Source: Tritonibacter mobilis (lineage in GTDB: Bacteria; Pseudomonadota; Alphaproteobacteria; Rhodobacterales; Rhodobacteraceae). Taken from it: a stretch of 64,000 nt of DNA. Where the stretch lies: the NCBI RefSeq assembly GCF_001681715.1, contig NZ_LNWY01000001.1, positions 62,001-126,000 of the forward strand. The letters run 5' to 3'. How positions within the stretch are numbered: position 1 is the first letter of the stretch; each line of letters starts with the position of its first letter. The notes below the pieces were generated by a model. That model searched no databases and had not been told where the DNA came from. It saw only the letters and a program-made list of their open reading frames with translations. Both the position numbers and the translations under genes were made by a program. Positions 24,988 through 34,132 of this stretch are shown here, piece by piece.

Positions 24988-25698
24988 ATGCGCATTGCGA
25001 TTTTGATGACCAATACGGACGACAGCGGCTTTGCACACACGCACCCGATGGATGGTGAGAAGTTCACCACTTTGGTGCAGATGGCGCGCCCCGCGTGGCG
25101 CTGTGACGTCTACGCCGTGAAGGATGGCATTTTCCCCGATGATATAGTCACTTATGACGGTGCGATGATTACCGGCAGCCCTACCTCAACACGGTCTGGC
25201 GCGTCATGGGTGACGCGTCTTCTGGCGCTGATCCGGCAGATCCATGATCGCAAGATTCCGCTTTTTGGCGCGTGTTTTGGTCATCAGGCGATTGCGCTCG
25301 CCCTGGGCGGGCGCGTCGACAATCTGCCCGGCGGCTGGGTGCATGGCCGCACCGAGAATCACCTGGTTGCGCGCCCGGAGTGGGCCGCAGAGCTGCCGGA
25401 GGTGGTCTCGATCTACGGCTCTCATGTGGAATATGTGCGCGAATTGCCGAAAGAGGCCGACCCGTTGATGACCCGCGACGGCCACAACACCGGCTTTACC
25501 CTCGGCAGCCATATCGCCACCAGCCAGCATCACCCGGAAATGACACATGCGTTTATCAGCGCGCTGACCGAAGAGCTGCGGCAGGACATGGGCCCCGAGG
25601 TCTACGCCCGCGCGCAGGAGAGCCTAAAGCAAAAGGTCGACCAGCCCGCACTGGCAGAGGCCATCGCGCGGTTTTTCGAAGCTGCGCGCGCTGCCTAG
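24988..25698 (+). CDS. Class I glutamine amidotransferase-like hydrolase
   Basis: The 236-residue protein has the triad-type motif FGACFGHQAIALALGG with nucleophile C96 and a later SQHHPEM with the catalytic histidine, as in GMP-synthase-type amidotransferase domains standing alone. Such proteins hydrolyse gamma-glutamyl amides, fitting the nearby PuuA-like ligase. Its stop codon overlaps the stop of the convergent gntR gene. Start at 24988 is preferred; an ATG 15 nt upstream is possible. Confidence 0.86.
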   Translation: MRIAILMTNTDDSGFAHTHPMDGEKFTTLVQMARPAWRCDVYAVKDGIFPDDIVTYDGAMITGSPTSTRSGASWVTRLLALIRQIHDRKIPLFGACFGHQAIALALGGRVDNLPGGWVHGRTENHLVARPEWAAELPEVVSIYGSHVEYVRELPKEADPLMTRDGHNTGFTLGSHIATSQHHPEMTHAFISALTEELRQDMGPEVYARAQESLKQKVDQPALAEAIARFFEAARAA

Positions 25699-26345
25699 CC
25701 AAGGGCTGCGAGCAGATCCATCACCGTGACCTGATCAAACAGCACATGCGCCTGCATCGCGGCTTCGGCACCGTCGCGGTCATGCGACAGGATCAGCGTT
25801 GCGATCTCGCGATGCTCTAGCGCCGATTGCGCAATGGCACCGGGATATTGGTAGCGGGCGCGATAATAGGCCATCAGCTTGCGGGCATTGGTCTTGATCA
25901 TCTCGACCAGAAACGGGTTTGCCGAGCCCAGCGCGACCGTTTCATGAAACCGCAGGTTCAACTGGTAATACCCATCGGGGTCGGCGTCGCCTTTTTGGGA
26001 CGCATGTGTCTCGCAGGCTGCGACCACCGAGTGCAGCTGCTCTCGCAACACGGGCGAGATCCGCCGCGCGGCCAACCCCGCCGCCTGCCCCTCCAGCTGC
26101 GCATGCACCTCCTGGATGGCGAGGAATTCCTCCAGCGTGGGTTTGAACAGCACCGCGCCCTTGCGGGGCAGACGCCGGATCAGGCCAGAGGCTTCGAGCT
26201 GGATATAGGCCTCACGGATCGGGGTACGCGACACGGAATGTCGCGCGGCCAATGCGGCCTCGTCAATCTCCTGCCCCGGCGCCAGCCGCCCGGCGTCGAT
26301 ATCCTCAAGGATCGCGGCAATCAGCGTATCTGTCTGCCCGGCCAT
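25695..26345 (-). CDS. GntR-family regulator, FCD type
   Basis: The 216-residue protein has an N-terminal GntR winged helix (IDEAALAARHSVSRTPIREAYIQLEASGLI) and an all-helical FCD ligand domain. It is divergent from paaA and convergent with the amidotransferase gene, so it could regulate either the paa operon or the ligase/P450 group. The 244-bp spacer to paaA is A/T-rich near 26430-26480. Confidence 0.9.
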   Translation of the reverse strand: MAGQTDTLIAAILEDIDAGRLAPGQEIDEAALAARHSVSRTPIREAYIQLEASGLIRRLPRKGAVLFKPTLEEFLAIQEVHAQLEGQAAGLAARRISPVLREQLHSVVAACETHASQKGDADPDGYYQLNLRFHETVALGSANPFLVEMIKTNARKLMAYYRARYQYPGAIAQSALEHREIATLILSHDRDGAEAAMQAHVLFDQVTVMDLLAALG

Positions 26346-26589
26346 CGCTTTCTCCTGCTGCCTGCCCCCTGCTTACGGCAGTATGGTTGGATTTGGCAAC
26401 GCAGCAGGCCGACCCGCGTGGGAGGTTAGCACATTGCGTTACCGTTTTTTTCTAATGTGTATTTTTGTGTTACATTTCTCTTGAGCCGAATCGAGCGCGG
26501 GCGTAGATTGATCCTGCGTCGCGCAACATGCGGCGATGCACGCCAAGTTATTCGGGCCGAGTATTGGGCCAGGACCGGAGGAGCCAGCT

Positions 26590-27582
26590 ATGTACGCGCA
26601 AATGGTCAAATCGACCGGCACGGGACTAAAATCCGCGGACGAGATGAGCGCCGAGGAGCGCGCGTTTCAGGCCCGCATCGACGCGGGCGAAAAGATCGAG
26701 CCCAAGGACTGGATGCCCGAAGGCTATCGCAAAACGCTGATCCGCCAGATCGGTCAGCACGCCCATTCCGAAATCGTCGGCCAACTGCCGGAGGGCAACT
26801 GGATCACCCGCGCGCCAACATTGGAGCGCAAGGCGATCCTCTTGGCCAAGGTGCAGGATGAGGCCGGTCACGGGCTCTATCTCTATTGCGCCGCTGAAAC
26901 GCTGGGAGTCAGCCGCGATGAGATGACCGAGATGCTCTTGGATGGGCGGATGAAGTATTCGTCGATCTTCAACTACCCGACCCTGACATGGGCCGATATG
27001 GGCGCGGTCGGCTGGCTAGTGGATGGCGCCGCGATCATGAATCAGGTGCCGTTGCAGCGCACCTCCTTTGGCCCCTATTCGCGTGCGATGATCCGCGTCT
27101 GCAAGGAAGAGAGCTTCCACCAGCGTCAGGGCTTTGACATCATGATGAAGATGGCGCAGGGCACGCCGCAGCAAAAAGCGATGGCTCAGGATGCGCTCAA
27201 CCGCTTCTGGTATCCGGCGCTGATGATGTTCGGCCCCTCGGACAAGGACTCGGTCCATTCCGCGCAGTCGATGGCGTGGAAAATCAAGATGAACACCAAT
27301 GACGAGCTGCGTCAGAAGTTCGTCGACCAGACCGTGCCACAGGCGGAATACCTCGGCCTGACGGTGCCGGACGAGAACCTCACGTGGAACGAAGAAAAGG
27401 GCGGCTATGACTTTTCCGAGCCCGATTGGGAGGAGTTCTTTGAGGTCATCAAAGGCAACGGCCCCTGTAACACCGACCGTCTGGCCGCACGTAACAAAGC
27501 TTGGGACGACGGGGCTTGGGTACGCGAGGGCATGATGGCCCACGCCGAGAAAAAACGCGCCCGCAAGATGGCGGCGGAATAA
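26590..27582 (+). CDS. paaA: PaaA, phenylacetyl-CoA epoxidase catalytic subunit
   Basis: The 330-residue protein is the ferritin-like di-iron monooxygenase subunit that epoxidises phenylacetyl-CoA. Iron-ligand motifs are visible as [12 protein letters not shown] (around E91 and H94) and [16 protein letters not shown] lies just before the ATG at 26590. The gene leads a compact paaABCDE operon and would act with PaaC as the catalytic core. Confidence 0.97.
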   Translation: MYAQMVKSTGTGLKSADEMSAEERAFQARIDAGEKIEPKDWMPEGYRKTLIRQIGQHAHSEIVGQLPEGNWITRAPTLERKAILLAKVQDEAGHGLYLYCAAETLGVSRDEMTEMLLDGRMKYSSIFNYPTLTWADMGAVGWLVDGAAIMNQVPLQRTSFGPYSRAMIRVCKEESFHQRQGFDIMMKMAQGTPQQKAMAQDALNRFWYPALMMFGPSDKDSVHSAQSMAWKIKMNTNDELRQKFVDQTVPQAEYLGLTVPDENLTWNEEKGGYDFSEPDWEEFFEVIKGNGPCNTDRLAARNKAWDDGAWVREGMMAHAEKKRARKMAAE

Positions 27583-27670
27583 GCGCCCCCTTCGTTTTGA
27601 CATTCCCTGCGGCAGCGCCGCGCGCCCGCAGCCTCGGGCGCGCCCTGTCTCAGCACCGAAAGGACCAAAC

Positions 27671-27955
27671 ATGAAAACCGAATGGCCCCTCTGGGAAATC
27701 TTCATCCGCGGCCAGCATGGCCTCAGCCACCGTCACGTCGGCAGCCTGCACGCGCCCGATGCGGAAATGGCGATCAAAAACGCCCGCGACGTCTACACCC
27801 GCCGCAACGAAGGCGTGTCGATCTGGGTGGTCGAGGCTGCGGCCATCACCGCCTCCTCGCCCTCCGACAAGGGGCCGATGTATGAGCCGTCGGAGAGCAA
27901 GGTCTACCGCCACCCGTCCTTCTACGACATCCCCGATGACGTGGGAGCGATGTGA
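27671..27955 (+). CDS. paaB: PaaB, phenylacetyl-CoA epoxidase subunit
   Basis: The 94-residue protein matches PaaB (WPLWEIFIRGQHGLSHRHVGSLHAPDAEMA), a small subunit that bridges PaaA-PaaC heterodimers in the epoxidase complex. Its stop codon overlaps the paaC start (TGATG). Length is normal for the family. Confidence 0.96.
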   Translation: MKTEWPLWEIFIRGQHGLSHRHVGSLHAPDAEMAIKNARDVYTRRNEGVSIWVVEAAAITASSPSDKGPMYEPSESKVYRHPSFYDIPDDVGAM

Positions 27956-28716
27956 TGGCGCGGGAGGCTGCTTTTTACGAATTCCTGCTTCGGATGGGGG
28001 ACAATACCCTGATCCTCGGCCACCGGGTCAGCGAATGGTGCGGCCATGCTCCGGTGCTGGAGGAGGACATCGCCCTTGCCAATACCGCGCTGGATCTGAT
28101 CGGCCAGACCCAGATGTGGCTCGGCCTCGCGGCTGAGGTGCAGGGGGCGGGCAAAACCGCCGATGACCTTGCCTTCCTGCGCGACGCTTGGGACTTTCGC
28201 AACCTGCTGCTGGTCGAGATGCCGAATGGCGATTTTGGCCAGACCCTGATGCGGCAATTCCTGTTCGACGCTTGGCATGTGCTGCAACTACGCGCCCTGA
28301 CCGCCTCCTCCGACGCGCGTGTGGCCGCGATTGCTGCCAAGTCGGTGAAGGAAGCGACCTACCATCTGGAGCGCTCTGCCGAGACCGTGGTGGGCCTTGG
28401 CGACGGCACCGCGGAAAGCCACGCCCGGATGCAGGCGGCGCTTGATTACCTTTACCCCTATGTGGGCGAAATGTTCCTGAGCGACGCGGTGGATGCCGCG
28501 CTGGTAGAGGCCGGAATTGCCCCTGATCCCGCGAGTTTGCGCGCGGACTACGATGATACACTCGCCCGTGTCTTGGGCGAGGCGACGCTGACGCTCCCCG
28601 AGGCGCGCCGCGCCCGTGGCGGTGGCCGCGATGGCAAGATGCACACCGAACACCTCGGGCATCTGCTGACCACCATGCAGTGGATGCAGCGCGCCTATCC
28701 GGGCGCGACGTGGTGA
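27955..28716 (+). CDS. paaC: PaaC, phenylacetyl-CoA epoxidase structural subunit
   Basis: The 253-residue protein is the second ferritin-like subunit, which pairs with PaaA but does not carry the active iron site. Family-typical segments are LGHRVSEWCGHAPVLEEDIA and KEATYHLERSAETVVGLGDG. The ATG at 27955 within TGATG is preferred over the GTG one codon earlier. Confidence 0.96.
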   Translation: MAREAAFYEFLLRMGDNTLILGHRVSEWCGHAPVLEEDIALANTALDLIGQTQMWLGLAAEVQGAGKTADDLAFLRDAWDFRNLLLVEMPNGDFGQTLMRQFLFDAWHVLQLRALTASSDARVAAIAAKSVKEATYHLERSAETVVGLGDGTAESHARMQAALDYLYPYVGEMFLSDAVDAALVEAGIAPDPASLRADYDDTLARVLGEATLTLPEARRARGGGRDGKMHTEHLGHLLTTMQWMQRAYPGATW

Positions 28717-28734
28717 TGCTGCTGAGGGCAGATC

Positions 28735-28837
28735 CCGTCCGCGGGTGGGGGTGTAGCCCCCGCCCGTCAAACCGCAGGTTTGCCTTCGGCAAAACGGGGC
28801 GGACGGGGGCTGCCCGGCCTTCGTCCGGGCAAGGTGC
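28735..28837. repeat. G/C-rich stem-loop spacer between paaC and paaD
   Basis: The spacer holds three nested or adjacent stems: GGGTGGGGG against CCCCCGCCC, CCCGTCCG against CGGACGGG as an outer arm, and TGCCCGG-N7-CCGGGCA near the end. It separates paaABC from paaDE and may tune their ratio or act as an intergenic repeat; no T run follows. Confidence 0.5.
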
Positions 28838-28841
28838 TTAA

Positions 28842-29318
28842 ATGGCAAATACAACATCCAACCAACCCTCCGTCGCGCAGATCTGGGAATGGCTCGATGC
28901 GGTGCCTGATCCGGAAATTCCGGTGATCTCCCTCGTCGATCTCGGCATCGTGCGCGATGTTGAGTGGAGCGACGACGGGCTGATCGTCACCCTGACGCCG
29001 ACCTATTCGGGCTGCCCGGCGACGTCGATCATTCGGCTGGATGTGGAAACCGCGCTGGCCTCTCACGGGGTTGAGCGCGTAGAGATCAAGACCCAGATCG
29101 CGCCGCCCTGGACCACCGACTGGCTCTCGGAGAAAGGCCGCGCCCGGCTGGAGGAATACGGCATCGCGCCCCCCTCCCCCGCTGGCGGCCCCGACCACTG
29201 CCCTCGCTGCGGCAGTCCCGATGTGACCCGCGTGAGCCAGTTCGGCTCCACTCCGTGCAAGGCCCATTGGCGCTGCAACAGCTGCCTGGAACCTTTCGAC
29301 TATTTCAAGTGTATCTGA
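28842..29318 (+). CDS. paaD: PaaD, phenylacetate degradation Fe-S assembly factor
   Basis: The 158-residue protein has an N-terminal MIP18/DUF59 domain (VPDPEIPVISLVDLGIVRDV and PTYSGCPATSII) and a C-terminal zinc-ribbon-like region with CPRCGSP and WRCNSC. PaaD is needed for maturation of the epoxidase system, probably of its iron-sulfur reductase. It directly precedes paaE. Confidence 0.94.
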   Translation: MANTTSNQPSVAQIWEWLDAVPDPEIPVISLVDLGIVRDVEWSDDGLIVTLTPTYSGCPATSIIRLDVETALASHGVERVEIKTQIAPPWTTDWLSEKGRARLEEYGIAPPSPAGGPDHCPRCGSPDVTRVSQFGSTPCKAHWRCNSCLEPFDYFKCI

Positions 29319-29331
29319 GGAGGCTCGCTCC

Positions 29332-30423
29332 ATGGCCCGCTTTCACCCTCTCGAAGTCACCGACATCAAACACACCATCCGCGACGCGGTGGTGGTCACG
29401 CTGAAGCCCATCAATGGCGCGGCGGCAGAGTTTGACTTCACCCAAGGCCAATACCTCACGTTTCGCCGCGATTTCGACGGCACCGAGTTGCGCCGCAGCT
29501 ATTCGATCTGTGCCGGCAAGGACGAGGGTATCCTGCAAGTCGGCATCAAACGGGTCGATGGCGGCGCTTTCTCGACCTGGGCCAACACCGACCTCAAGGT
29601 CGGCGATACGGTCGAGGCGATGCCGCCGCAGGGTCGGTTTTTCACTGATCTCGATGCAGCAGCCGAGAAACACTATCTGGGCTTTGCCGGTGGCTCCGGC
29701 ATCACGCCGGTGCTGTCGATCCTGAAAACCACCCTGCAGGCAGAACCCCAGTCCCGTTTCACGCTGGTTTACGCCAACAAGGGCATCAACTCGATCATGT
29801 TCCGCGAGGAAATCGAGGACCTGAAGAACCGCTACATGGGGCGTCTGTCGGTGATCCATGTGCTGGAGGCCGACGCGCAGGAGGTGGATCTGTTCACCGG
29901 ACTGGTCACGCAGGAGAAATGCGCCCAGCTGTTTGAGCGCTGGATTCCGATCCAAAGCATCGACACCGCGTTCATCTGCGGACCGGAGCCGATGATGCTT
30001 GGCATTGCCGAGGCACTGCGCACAGCAGGCCTCTCGGACGCGCAGATCAAGTTCGAACTCTTCGCCTCCAACCAGCCCGGACGCGCTGCGAAAAAAGCCG
30101 CCAGCGGAAATGCCGCCGCGAGCGCGCCGGTTACCGCCGCGAGCGCGCCGGTTACCGCTGCGATCACGCTGGATGGGGCCACCCGCTCGGTGACGCTGGA
30201 TCGCAATACCAGCGTGCTAGAAGCCGCATTGGACAACGCCATGGATGCTCCGTGGTCGTGCCGCGCCGGTGTCTGCTCCACCTGTCGCTGTCGCGTGATC
30301 GAGGGCGAGGTTGAAATGGCCGCCAACCACGCGCTGGAGGATGACGAGGTGGCCAAGGGCTTTGTGTTGTCCTGTCAGGCCTATCCGCTGACCGACAAGC
30401 TGGTCGTAAGCTACGACGAATAA
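29332..30423 (+). CDS. paaE: PaaE, phenylacetyl-CoA epoxidase reductase subunit
   Basis: The 363-residue protein has an FAD-binding ferredoxin reductase domain (RRSYSIC, then GGSGITPVLSIL for NAD(P)H) followed by a C-terminal plant-type 2Fe-2S ferredoxin domain (CRAGVCSTCRCRV and a later SCQ). It passes electrons to PaaA. The linker between the domains contains a duplicated SAPVTAA heptapeptide. It closes the paaABCDE operon. Confidence 0.95.
   Translation: MARFHPLEVTDIKHTIRDAVVVTLKPINGAAAEFDFTQGQYLTFRRDFDGTELRRSYSICAGKDEGILQVGIKRVDGGAFSTWANTDLKVGDTVEAMPPQGRFFTDLDAAAEKHYLGFAGGSGITPVLSILKTTLQAEPQSRFTLVYANKGINSIMFREEIEDLKNRYMGRLSVIHVLEADAQEVDLFTGLVTQEKCAQLFERWIPIQSIDTAFICGPEPMMLGIAEALRTAGLSDAQIKFELFASNQPGRAAKKAASGNAAASAPVTAASAPVTAAITLDGATRSVTLDRNTSVLEAALDNAMDAPWSCRAGVCSTCRCRVIEGEVEMAANHALEDDEVAKGFVLSCQAYPLTDKLVVSYDE
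30118..30159 (+). repeat. Tandem 21-bp duplication in the paaE linker
   Basis: The unit GCGAGCGCGCCGGTTACCGC(C/T) occurs twice without a gap (30118-30138 and 30139-30159), differing in the last base. It stays in frame and lengthens the alanine-rich linker between the reductase and ferredoxin domains by seven residues. Confidence 0.9.
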
Positions 30424-30567
30424 GCGCGCCTTAGCGCGACAGATCGATACATTTCTGGCAGATTGCTCGATATGTGTCGATCTGGCCTTTCGGCTGGACC
30501 TCGCCGCGCCTGCCCCCTAACGTCCCGACAAATCACCCAAGACGTTCCAAGAACCCGAGGTTTCCCA

Positions 30568-31431
30568 ATGGCTGTCGGCAAGACGATCCGCACCTATTTC
30601 AACGGCCAATGGCATGATGGCGATGTGCCGATCATGTCCGCCGCCGACCATGCCGCGTGGCTTGGCTCTTCCGTCTTTGACGGAGCACGCTGGTTTGACG
30701 GCGTCAGCCCCGACCTCGACAAACACTGCGCCCGCGCCAACGCCTCTGCCGAGGCGCTGATGATGGCCGCCACAGTGCCCGCCGATCAGATGGTGGAAAT
30801 CGTGAACGAGGGGCTAAAGGCCTTCTCCCCCGACAGCGCCGTCTATATCCGCCCGATGTATTGGGCCAGCGAAGGCGATCAGACCCTGATCGCGCCCGCA
30901 CCTGAGGCCACGCAATTTGCGATCTGCCTTGAGGAAATCCCGATGGCACCAGAGGCGGCCTCTGCCACCCTGACCCGCACCCGCTTTCGTCGCCCGGTTC
31001 TGGAATCCTCAGTCGTGAACGCCAAAGCCGGCTGCCTCTATCCAAACAATGCCCGCATGCTGCGCGAGGCGCGCGCCAAAGGGTTCACCAACACTCTGAC
31101 CTGCGATGTCATGGGCAATGTGGCTGAAACCGCGACAGCCAATGTCTTTATGGTAAAGGACGGCGAGGTCTTTACGCCAATTGCCAATGGCACGTTCCTT
31201 GCCGGTATCACACGGGCGCGCCACATCGAGAACATGCGCGCAGACGGGATCGCGGTGCATGAAACCGTGCTGAGTTATGCCCATTTTGAAAGCGCGGATG
31301 AGATCTTCCTGTCCGGCAACATGTCCAAAGTCACGCCTGTGACGGCCTTTGACGATGTGAGCTATCAGCATGGCTCTGTTACGCGCCGCGTGCGGGAACT
31401 TTACTGGGATTGGGCGAAATCCGGCAACTGA
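30568..31431 (+). CDS. Branched-chain amino acid aminotransferase (class IV)
   Basis: The 287-residue class IV PLP enzyme contains LGSSVFDGARWFDG near the N-terminus, SVVNAKAGCLYPNNARMLREA with the Schiff-base lysine in NAKAG, and NVAETATANVFMVKDG with the cofactor-binding glutamate. It resembles IlvE-type or related D-amino acid/branched-chain transaminases. GAGG lies 8 nt before the ATG at 30568. It follows paaE but has its own 144-bp upstream region. Confidence 0.88.
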   Translation: MAVGKTIRTYFNGQWHDGDVPIMSAADHAAWLGSSVFDGARWFDGVSPDLDKHCARANASAEALMMAATVPADQMVEIVNEGLKAFSPDSAVYIRPMYWASEGDQTLIAPAPEATQFAICLEEIPMAPEAASATLTRTRFRRPVLESSVVNAKAGCLYPNNARMLREARAKGFTNTLTCDVMGNVAETATANVFMVKDGEVFTPIANGTFLAGITRARHIENMRADGIAVHETVLSYAHFESADEIFLSGNMSKVTPVTAFDDVSYQHGSVTRRVRELYWDWAKSGN

Positions 31432-31449
31432 CCCCCCGGTTGTACTGCC

Positions 31450-31690
31450 CAACCCACAGCGGGAACGCTCCCGCCCCCGCGCGATCTTCTGGCTGCGCCA
31501 AAGATCCCTGGCGGCGTTGGGCCGCGCATCTCAGCCCTAACGGACTGCGATGCGGTTGCACCCAGATCCTGCCTTCACCGCAAAACGCAACTGCGCCGGA
31601 CGGCAGTCCGGCGCCCGGCCCAACGGATTGCATGGCATTTTTAATGCAATGAAATCGGGCGGGAGCACCCCCTTCCTCCGGCGACGTTCC
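31450..31690. repeat. Palindromic intergenic repeat, copy 3 (reverse orientation)
   Basis: Read on the reverse strand, this 352-bp gene-free stretch (31432-31783) contains GGTGCTCCCGCCCG, CCGTTGGGCCGGGCGCCGG and a G/C hairpin, as in copies 1 and 2. Its outer ends GAACGCTCCCGCCC and GGGCGGGAGCACCCCC form an inverted repeat about 220 bp apart. It has more internal sequence than copy 1. Confidence 0.7.
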
Positions 31691-31783
31691 ACCCGACACG
31701 GATGACAAATGCGATCACAGGCCTCTATTGCGCGGGAGGGTTGCATCGGCCAATATAGCCGAGACACGACAACAGAGGTTTTG

Positions 31784-32239
31784 ATGCGCAAATTCTTGGT
31801 CGTCCTCGACGACAGCCGTGAATGCCTGAACGCCATGCGCTTTGCCGCGATGCGCGCTTCCAACACCGGTGGTGGCGTGGTGATTCTGTCGGTCATCCCA
31901 CCGGATGAATTCAACCACTGGATCGGTGTTGGCGAAGTGATGCGCGAAGAAGCCCGCGAACGCATCCATGCTCATTTCGAGGTCTTTGCCAAATGGATGC
32001 GTGACCGCCAAGGTGTCGATCCTGAACTGGTGATCCGCGAAGGTGACATCGTGCCGGAAATTCTCGCCCAGATCGAAGCCGACCCGGAAGTCGGCATTTT
32101 GGTTTTGGGTGCCGCCAGTGATCGCAAAGGCCCCGGTCCCATTGTCACCCAATTGACCCGCACCGCAGGTACGCTGCCGTTTCCGATCACGATTGTGCCT
32201 GGTGATATGTCCAAAGAAAAACTGGAAGCAATCACTTAG
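31784..32239 (+). CDS. UspA-type universal stress protein
   Basis: The 151-residue protein has the single-domain UspA fold: FLVVLDDSRECLNAMRFAAMRA at the start and GILVLGAASDRKGPGPIVTQLT with a nucleotide-binding-type glycine-rich loop near the end. GAGG lies 7 nt before the ATG at 31784. Role in stress adaptation is known only at family level. Confidence 0.88.
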   Translation: MRKFLVVLDDSRECLNAMRFAAMRASNTGGGVVILSVIPPDEFNHWIGVGEVMREEARERIHAHFEVFAKWMRDRQGVDPELVIREGDIVPEILAQIEADPEVGILVLGAASDRKGPGPIVTQLTRTAGTLPFPITIVPGDMSKEKLEAIT

Positions 32240-32541
32240 GATCAGAGTTCACGGCCTATCAGCATTGCAGAGCGATCATCAAACATCCGGTTTACCAAGC
32301 GCGCAGGTCGGTGTTCATCACATCAGCCCCCATGAAACGGCACGTCGCAACCTCGCCACCGCACATTCGACAGAAGACGGGACAACCAAAGCCTTTGCAG
32401 TGCGGGAAGGATAGTTCAGAAGTTCGCCGAACCCAATATATACAGTGACGGCCCAACCAACGATCAGCTCAAACCAACTGAAAAGGGCTGAATAAGCCAG
32501 CTTCAGCAGCTTCTGGGTATACTGGTGTGCAACTGATTTCA
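32240..32541. other. Gene-free spacer before tRNA-Thr
   Basis: No convincing coding frame or RNA gene was found in these 302 bases. The composition is less GC-rich than the neighbourhood; the short frames present lack ribosome binding sites and protein-like composition. Confidence 0.6.
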
Positions 32542-32616
<75 letters not shown>

Positions 32617-32699
32617 GCCGTGTGGGGGCTTCTATGCATATTCTCAGGAGAGCGCAAGAGCATCTGGACGGTTTTTTTTGACTAAGTTAGACAAGCTCT

Positions 32700-32855
32700 A
32701 TGGCAGAGAAAAAGAAACCCACCGGTAACCGATCCGAGGCCTCTCGCGAGGACCGCTTAAAAGCGGCACTCAAGGCGAATATGGCCCGGCGCAAGGCGCA
32801 AGCCAAAGCACGGTCCGAACAAAAAGACGGCGCCTCGGGCGACGCTGAAGGATAG
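32700..32855 (+). CDS. Small basic hypothetical protein upstream of murA
   Basis: A 51-codon frame starts [20 protein letters not shown] and ends six bases before murA. The product is rich in K, R, A and E ([20 protein letters not shown]) and probably helical. Small proteins of this kind precede murA in related bacteria, as far as I recall. The close spacing suggests an operon with murA. No Shine-Dalgarno sequence is obvious, and no function is proposed. Confidence 0.7.
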   Translation: MAEKKKPTGNRSEASREDRLKAALKANMARRKAQAKARSEQKDGASGDAEG

Positions 32856-32860
32856 AGCAG

Positions 32861-34132
32861 ATGGATTCGATTTTGGTAACTGGCAACGGCCCGCTAAACG
32901 GAGTGATTCCGATTGCCGGGGCCAAAAACGCGTGCCTGACGCTGATGCCCGCCACCTTGTTGAGCGAAGAACCGCTGACCCTCACAAATGCACCGCGCCT
33001 CAGCGACATTCGCACCATGACCTCATTGCTGCAATCGTTGGGGGCGGAAGTCTCCGCGCTGCAAGAAGGGCAAGTGCTGGCCATGTCCAGCCATGGGCTC
33101 GACAATCACACGGCACATTATGACATCGTGCGCAAAATGCGGGCATCGATTTTGGTGCTCGGCCCCATACTGGCCCGCGAAGGGCATGCGGTGGTGTCAT
33201 TGCCGGGTGGCTGCGCCATCGGTGCACGTCCGGTTGATCTGCACCTCAAAGCGCTGGAAGCGATGGGTGCGGAACTGGATCTACGCGACGGCTACGTCCA
33301 TGCCAAAGCACCGGGCGGACGTCTTACCGGTGGAACCGTGGATTTCCCTATTGTCTCGGTGGGGGCGACGGAAAATGCGCTGCTGGCAGCAACTTTGGCC
33401 AAAGGCACCACAGTGCTGAAGAACGCGGCGCGTGAGCCTGAAATTATCGATCTGGCCGAGTGCCTTATTAAGATGGGCGCTCAGATTGAAGGGCACGGCA
33501 CCAGCACGATCACCATTCAGGGCGTTGATCGACTGCATGGCGCGACTCATCCGGTGGTCACAGACCGGATTGAACTGGGCACCTATATGCTGGCCCCTGC
33601 GATCTGCGGCGGCGAAGTGGAACTGCTGGGCGGTCGGCGCAATCTGCTGGAGGCCTTCTGCGCAAAGCTCGAAGAGGCTGGCGTGGACATCTCAGAAACC
33701 GATGCGGGCCTGAAAGTGAGCCATAAATCGGGCCGCGTCAAAGCCGTCGATGTGGTCACGGAACCCTTCCCCGGCTTTCCGACCGACCTGCAAGCGCAGA
33801 TGATGGCATTGATGTGCACCGCCGAGGGTGAATCGGTGCTGGAAGAAAAGATCTTTGAGAACCGCTTTATGCACGCCCCGGAACTGATGCGGATGGGGGC
33901 ACAGATTGATGTCCATGGCGGCACCGCCAAAGTCACCGGCGTTGAACGCCTGAAGGGTGCGCCCGTGATGGCGACAGATCTGCGCGCCTCCGTGTCGCTG
34001 ATCCTTGCAGGGCTGGCGGCAGAAGGTGAGACGCGCGTCAGCCGGGTCTACCACCTGGATCGCGGCTATGAACATGTGGTGCGCAAGCTCTCTGCGGTGG
34101 GCGCCAAGATTGAACGCATCAAGGAAGACTAA
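32861..34132 (+). CDS. murA: MurA, UDP-N-acetylglucosamine 1-carboxyvinyltransferase
   Basis: The 423-residue enzyme transfers enolpyruvate from PEP to UDP-GlcNAc, the first committed step of peptidoglycan synthesis. The K22-N23 pair and the catalytic cysteine C118 within [11 protein letters not shown] are present, so it should be fosfomycin-sensitive in principle. Its stop overlaps the start of the next gene by one base. Confidence 0.97.
   Translation: MDSILVTGNGPLNGVIPIAGAKNACLTLMPATLLSEEPLTLTNAPRLSDIRTMTSLLQSLGAEVSALQEGQVLAMSSHGLDNHTAHYDIVRKMRASILVLGPILAREGHAVVSLPGGCAIGARPVDLHLKALEAMGAELDLRDGYVHAKAPGGRLTGGTVDFPIVSVGATENALLAATLAKGTTVLKNAAREPEIIDLAECLIKMGAQIEGHGTSTITIQGVDRLHGATHPVVTDRIELGTYMLAPAICGGEVELLGGRRNLLEAFCAKLEEAGVDISETDAGLKVSHKSGRVKAVDVVTEPFPGFPTDLQAQMMALMCTAEGESVLEEKIFENRFMHAPELMRMGAQIDVHGGTAKVTGVERLKGAPVMATDLRASVSLILAGLAAEGETRVSRVYHLDRGYEHVVRKLSAVGAKIERIKED

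Noticed and set aside
26536-26589. Longer PaaA start
   Set aside because: The ATG at 26590 has GGAGGAG at the right distance and the upstream codons are not conserved in the family.
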